Source of the DNA: Emydura subglobosa
Taxonomy: Eukaryota; Chordata; Testudines; Chelidae
Assembly (NCBI GenBank): GCA_007922225.1
Contig: ML679958.1
Coordinates: 58,236,838-58,300,837 of the forward strand
Direction of reading: 5' to 3'
Length of the DNA: 64,000 nt
The first letter of the stretch is position 1, and every line of letters begins with the position of its first letter. Shown one piece after another: positions 58,765 to 64,000 of this stretch. Under the pieces are notes generated by a model. That model worked only from the letters and a program-made list of their open reading frames with translations, had not been told where the DNA came from and ran no database searches. Made by a program: the position numbers and the translations under genes.

Positions 58765-59101
58765 GACAGGACTCCACACTTGTCCTTGTTGAACCTATCA
58801 GATTTTTTTTGGCCCAATTCTCCAATTTGTCTAGGTCACTCTGTGTTCTATCCATACTCTTCAGGGTATCTACCACTCCTCCCCTCCCCAGTTTAGTGTC
58901 ATCTGCGAACTTGCTTATGGTGCAATCCACCCCATCCTCCAGATCATTAATGAAGATGTTGAACAAAACCGGCCCCAGTACCAACACCTGGGGCACTCTG
59001 CTTGTTACTGGCTGCCAACTAGACATCGAGCTGTTGATCACTACCCGATGAGCCTGATCATCTAACCAGATTTATCCATTTTATAGTCCATTCATCCAAC
59101 C
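58765..59101 (-). mobile_element. CR1 LINE internal fragment (RT)
   Basis: The minus frame 59041-58770 reads [20 protein letters not shown], then SKFADDTKLG with the catalytic FADD retained, then '[18 protein letters not shown]'. The GVPQG motif reads RVPQV. No 3' end: the fragment is cut on both sides. Confidence 0.92.
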
Positions 59102-60706
59102 CTGAAAAGAGTCCTGAATTCAGAGCAGTCAGAATAATAGCATAATCCTGCTGAGAAGCGAAATCTATTACACCTTTGAGATTTGATGATTCAAATGAGT
59201 CAACTGGACAAAACCATCCTTGAGGACAGAAGGTGACCAGATCTGTCTGAATAGTGAATCTGGAGATTCTTCTGGATCTATAATTTCTAGTTAACATTCA
59301 ATTTTTCTAGTTAACATTCAAAGTTATGTAGAAGAAAGGGGAGAATGGGAGGTAGAAAAGAATATATTCTGTTTCTTTTACTCTGTCAGAGGAAGCCAGG
59401 CAGGTGTGGGCTGGGGAAGGTTCTAGGCGGAAGCTCTACAGTGAATCAAAGAGAGAGTAGTTTTAGTGGATTTAGTTTTAGTTTAGTTTTTTATTTATTC
59501 TAATAAAGTTCCTTGTTCAGTGTTAAAAGAAATTGGCTCTTTCCATCAGTCTTTCCCGTTATCACATTACCCTAGGGTATCCTAATTATGATTGTTGCCA
59601 CCTTTTGTGACTTTTATTGCAATTCTCACAATATTTGGTGTTTCTCATAAAGCCCAGTCACATAACTGTTAAGCCAATCCAGAGGTGACCTGTGCTATCA
59701 ATGGTGCAGAGGGAGAGTGAGGGCAGCCATCTTCAGCAGTTTTACTGAGCATAATTTTACTGAGCATGCTCAGTCTGTATGGCAAGACTGACTGATAGCA
59801 TTATCAATGGTGGGAACCACTATGGAAGCCCTGATTTATAGAAGAAACAAAATAATCTTAACAGACTTTTCAACTCTATTTTGTAGAACATGCAGCGCTG
59901 TACCATTCCCACTTTGTCATGTGCCAAAACATACCATCACCAAGATACCTTGGAATATGTACACATTTTTAAATTAGACAGATGTATTGTTTCAGGGATG
60001 TATTATTCAACATCTTCCCTTAAATAAATAGCTTATAAATAATGCTTTTTTGAATACAAGATATAGAAATGATTCTAGATTCTTTTATCACTGCTACTTC
60101 GTTCCTGATTCAAAGAATGTATTTATTAGCAGTAAAAGCTTCTAAAGAGGAAGGTGAGTTATGAACCTTAGCTGAGATTTTAAGAAGTGATTTTTGTATG
60201 CCAACTTGAGACATAACATAGAGGCTTAATTTTTCAAAGGGTGGATGCTTCACACTTTCTAAAAATCACATCCCTTTAAGGTGTCTTGCATCCTGATCCT
60301 GATTTTATTGGAGAGAAGTGGGCAAGAAGAATGAGCTGGGTGCTCTTGGGGTTTGCAGGTGGAACAAGGGGCTATTGTGGGTGTATAGAGAGATGTAATA
60401 ATTCTACTACTTCTGGAATTATCCGGAAAGTCTTCCTGAGGAAAAAAAGGCAGTCAGCATCTGAATTTCTATTGTAAAAAAAACAAGCAGAAAAAAAAAG
60501 GACTTTCCAGACCCACCCACCCCTTTTTTTTACCTCATTAAGAAACTAAAAAGGGCACAAATTTATTTTTGTTTTCCTTTACCTATCACCTTTCACCAGC
60601 CTTTGTTTCTTACTACTCAGTCTTTCCAATCTTTTTATGAGATTATGCTTTTTTCCACTTTTATCCTTTTGTGATACTGATAAATTCTGACAACCACAAG
60701 ACTGTT
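59102..60706. other. No recognisable gene
   Basis: AT-rich with a 'tttagttttagttt' run near 59465-59490. Short frames only. Confidence 0.5.
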
Positions 60707-60737
60707 TTTCTGATGCTCTCTGCTTCACGTTAACTGT
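60707..60737 (+). repeat. Left 31-bp target-site duplication
   Basis: tttctgatgctctctgcttc then acgttaactgt; repeated at 62753-62783 with two mismatches. Confidence 0.88.
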
Positions 60738-62752
60738 CATCGTTGTCAAAACCTCGAGGTTGAGGATGATCTCTTTCACAGATTTTATTTTATATGGATC
60801 TTTTAGTGACTGAGGAGTCCAATCTTTGAGCTGCAGACTTTCTGGCAGATGTTGCAGGTGGTGTTAGAATGTAGGGTTGGGCAATGATTGTTACATGACA
60901 GTTGTCCGTCCTTTCTTTTCTGGCATTTTTCTGTGACCAGGGTGAGGCGATTTTCCTCAAAAGTGGTCATTCCTTCTCTGAAAAGTCTTTACCAGTTAGC
61001 CCTGTCTTGGCTATGTGTGGTGTCGATGCCACATCTCTTGATGTTTGGCGTGAGGATGTCTTTGAATCGTTTCTATCGGCGTCCCTGTGTCCTTTCTCCT
61101 TTGGTAAGTTCGGCGTACAGCAATTGTTTTGATAGGCATGCATCAGGCATGCATACCCTGTGCCCACTCCACCTCAGCTGGAACTGGATAATCAGGTCCT
61201 CAACACTGAAGATGTTGGCCTCAATGAGGACACTGACATTAGCGTGGCAATCCTCCCACTTTTTGTTGAGGATCTTCTGGAGAAAGTGCTGGTGCTGGCG
61301 TTCCAGGTTTTTCAGGTGTTTTCTGTAGGTCTTCCAAGTCTCGCATCCATAGAGGAGATTGGGATTATCACTGCTTTCTATGCTAAAAGTCTAGTGTGTG
61401 TTCTGATGTCATAGTTGTTGAATACCTGGTGAGACAGTCTGCCAAAGGCAAGGCTGGCACAGCAGATTCTGTGCTGAATCTTGACATCTATCTTTGCCGT
61501 CTGTGAGAGATAGCTGCCAAGATAGGCAAAGTGTTCTACGTTTTCCAGTTCCTCTCTGTTGATGTAGATCTTCCTTGCTGGGTCTGATGATTGACTGGGA
61601 GCAAGCTGGTGGAGAACTTTTTTTTGCTGATGTTCAGGGTCAGCCATAGGTTTTTGTAATATTCAGAGAAGTAGTTAAGGGCTGTTTGTAAATTCTCCTT
61701 TGAGTGTGCAAGTACAGCACAGTCATCTGTGTACTGGAATTTGATTATTGCTGTTGATATTACTTTATTTCTGGCATGGAGCAAGAGAGGTTGAAGAGGT
61801 TGCTGTCAGTCTGATATTGGATGCCAATGCCTTATGGCAGATGGTCTTGGATTAGCATTTTCATAGCTGCTAGAAAAATGGAGAAGAGAGTGGGTGCCAA
61901 TACACAACCTTGCTTTACATCAGTTTGGATGACAAAGGGCTCAGAGGTAGAGCCACTGCACAGGATGGTAGCAGTCATCTGGTCATGGAGGAGTCTTACA
62001 ATGGCGGTAAGTATGCTTGAGCAGCCAAACTTTGACATGATTTTCCACATGGCTGACAGAGTCAAAGGCTTTGGTCAGATTGATGAAGGTCATATTCAGC
62101 TCCTGGTGTTGTCTTGACATTTTTCCTGGATCTGCCTCATTATGAAAATCATGTTGGTGGTGCCTCATGAAGGCCTGAAGCCACACTGGGACTCTGGGAG
62201 TACTTCCTATGCAAGAGGGAGCAGATGATTCAGTAAGATTCTAGCAAAAATCTTCCCAGCAATGGAGAGAAGAGCAATGCCCCGATAGTTGCCACAGTCA
62301 GCCCTATCTCCCCTTTTGAAAATGGTGATGATGTTAGCATTGCGTAAATCAGCGGGGATTTCTTCGATATGCCAGATTTTGAGGAGCAGCAAATGGAGCT
62401 TGTTTTCAGTGTCCCTTCCCCCCCCTTTCAATACTTTAGCTGGTATTCCATCAGGACCTGATACTTTATTATTCTTCATTTGCTTAATTGCTTTGTGGAC
62501 TACCACAGATGTTGGTGGGTTGCGAGAGTTTCCCAGACTGGGTGCTCAGGGTTGGAGTCGATGGTGTCGTTACTCACAGCTGATTCTCGATTTAGAAGCT
62601 TTTAGTAGTGTTCTTCCAGGACTTTTTGATGGATTCACTGTCTTTAAGAAGGGCACTATCATATTCAGATATCAGCAGTGTGAGGCCATATGAACTTGGT
62701 CCATACAAGGTTTCAACTCTCAGAAAAAGCTCTGCATTTCATGTCTGATATA
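60738..62752 (-). mobile_element. RTE-like LINE, 5'-truncated
   Basis: Minus strand, in order. VYGPSSYGLTLLISEYDSAL (near 62705-62645), a linker, then KVSGPDGIPAKVLKGG and 'IITIFKRGDRADCGNYRGIA' (62506-62207). 'TDVKQGCVLAPTLFSIF' near 61920. FQYTDDCAVLAHS near 61740-61700, where the catalytic box reads YTDD. 'ENVEHFAYLGSYLSQTAKID', 'NLLYGCETWKTYRKHLKN', 'QFQLRWSGHRVCMPDACLSK'. Finally the zinc finger CNICQKVCSSKIGLLSH at 60857-60807. Stops and frameshifts throughout. The 3' end is intact, ending AACGATG against the 31-bp duplication. The RT subfamily (RTE/RTEX) is inference. Confidence 0.92.
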
Positions 62753-62783
62753 TTTCTGATGCTCTCTGTTTCAAGTTAACTGT
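62753..62783 (+). repeat. Right 31-bp target-site duplication
   Basis: tttctgatgctctctgtttc then aagttaactgt; pairs with 60707-60737. Confidence 0.88.
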
Positions 62784-63335
62784 AAACTCTCTGGGACAAG
62801 GACTGAATAAACATCTAACTCATCTAGCCCGGTGTTACCATAAGAAAACAATAAGCATCACTTTTTTTCTTCTTCTAGATCATCTTTTTTTTAACATTAG
62901 ATTAGTGACCAATATTCTGATCAAGACATTTGTCCAGGTACCTAGCAGAATGTTTTGCAAGCTGGGTGTGTAGGAGTGGAGGGGTGGGGGGAAGTATTCC
63001 TGTGAGTATTTGATCTCCAGCCCATAGCTTCTGCATTTTAAAATGTCAATGATACCATGTCTGAACTTAGAATTTTTTCTGTATAACCTTTTGACATTAT
63101 GTTGTCAAATGCCATACTTGCAAATACCAACAGTTAACTGAAATGGAAAAGGATGCAACTCTCACCAAGGAAAATTGATGTAAATGTGAAAAATCGGACA
63201 AAATCATAACCAAGGCACAGTCTCCTTTCTCCCTTCCCCCATTTTAAATATAATCCAAAAGTTGCTTTGACCGTTGAGTGATTTTTACATTTATATACAA
63301 ACTTGGCAATAGCTTCTTTTTGAACTTCCAAATAC
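62784..63335. other. No recognisable gene
   Basis: Unassigned. Confidence 0.5.
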
Positions 63336-63430
63336 TTCTGTTGGTGAAGTTGGTCCAATAAAAGATATTACCTCATCCACCTTGTCTCTCTAATATCCTG
63401 GGCCCCACATGGCTGCAACAACACTGCAAT
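63336..63430 (+). repeat. Dispersed repeat family A, copy 3
   Basis: 'cttctgttggtgaagttggt' then ccaataaaagatattacctc, and the tail 'ctctctaatatcctgggccc' 'cacatggctgcaacaacact', collinear with copy 1. Confidence 0.85.
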
Positions 63431-64000
63431 AAAGTATTATTCCTATCCAAGATCAAGGGGACCAGAATGTATTCTCTAATAATAATTATGCAGCAGAGAG
63501 TAATAAACCTATTGTTTAGTCAAATAAACGAGGCTGGTCATTTATCATTGTATTCCGACTAATGTTTTGTTTGACTTTTTTTATATCTTCAAATGCAGCA
63601 ATTTTTTTAACAGTACAAACAGACCTGGGGCCTTCATGTCTGCAGTGGTTTGCTAATCCATCAGAAAACTGTCTGTCAAAATAATTTACATTTACTGAAT
63701 TAAAGTTTTCCTGGCAAGGATTTTCATAAGATGCAAATAGATGTAGATTGCACCTCCTAGACTGCCTAGCACAAGAACAGATTAAAAGAGACAAATTCAT
63801 GAAGAAACGCTGTGGAACGGCATGCTGACCTGTGGGATGGGCAGCTTAAAGTTCTGAGCCAAAACAGCTAGGAAAAATGTTGCCTTATTCAAATGGGTTA
63901 GCAGGAATTTTGCTAGTCTTCTCTTTAAACACTGCGTCCTTGATTGGTCCCCAGTAACCATGACAACTTCCCTGTCTGAGCTAGCCCTTGATCTTGTGAC
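63431..64000. other. No recognisable gene
   Basis: A minus-strand 94-codon frame (63800-63516) shows no known motif. Unassigned to the window end. Confidence 0.45.

Noticed and set aside
60286..60477. 63-codon plus frame as a small gene
   Set aside because: No motif, ends in an A-rich run; length expected by chance.
1..64000. CRISPR arrays, operons or bacterial-type defence systems
   Set aside because: No regularly spaced repeats with unique spacers and no bacterial gene organisation; the content is vertebrate interspersed repeats.

Overview
This window looks like vertebrate, sauropsid nuclear DNA, most likely from a turtle. It is AT-rich and has no operons or dense coding. It is packed with CR1 LINEs in several states of decay, a Chompy-like/PIF-Harbinger family, RTE-like LINEs, two kinds of Ty3/gypsy element and MIR/CORE-SINE-like fragments. 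I recognise no intact host protein-coding gene, no exon chain, no rRNA and no functional tRNA. The reading frames that encode recognisable protein are almost all transposon remnants broken by stops and frameshifts. The organism call is inference from repeat content.

Layout: 0-7 kb holds dispersed repeats, a candidate solo LTR (3.2-3.9 kb), a MIR-like SINE and an 830-bp foldback element. At 7.7-8.4 kb is a plus-strand CR1 with reverse transcriptase (RT) motifs. At 11.9-12.5 kb is a minus-strand coiled-coil remnant resembling a myosin-II rod. At 13-15.3 kb are microsatellites and long purine-rich tracts. At 15.3-16.2 kb is the 3' part of an RTE-like LINE. At 19.3 kb is a small hAT-type MITE, and at 20.1-20.65 kb a 500-bp foldback element with an 11-bp target duplication. 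At 25.4-26.3 kb is an LTR-like block.

From 29.6 to 32.7 kb an RTE-like LINE is interrupted by a 1-kb LTR-like insertion that carries a 73-nt tRNA-like sequence. From 33.07 to 36.2 kb one CR1 is inserted inside another. From 37.7 to 39.7 kb is a minus-strand gypsy pol remnant, and from 41.5 to 42.9 kb a Harbinger element with a dead transposase. CR1 fragments lie at 44.2 and 47.4 kb. A second hAT-type MITE of the same family is at 51.1 kb. A Gmr1-like gypsy with its integrase tail in front of RT lies at 54.0-56.65 kb, with an antisense LTR nested inside it. A hairpin element and a CR1 occur at 58.5-59.1 kb. A third RTE-like LINE, flanked by a 31-bp direct repeat, occupies 60.7-62.75 kb.

The window is best read as stratified transposon history in an intergenic or intronic region. 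The order of insertion can be worked out at three nests: CR1 in CR1, LTR in RTE-like LINE, and antisense LTR in gypsy. All assignments rest on reading motifs by eye; no database search was possible.
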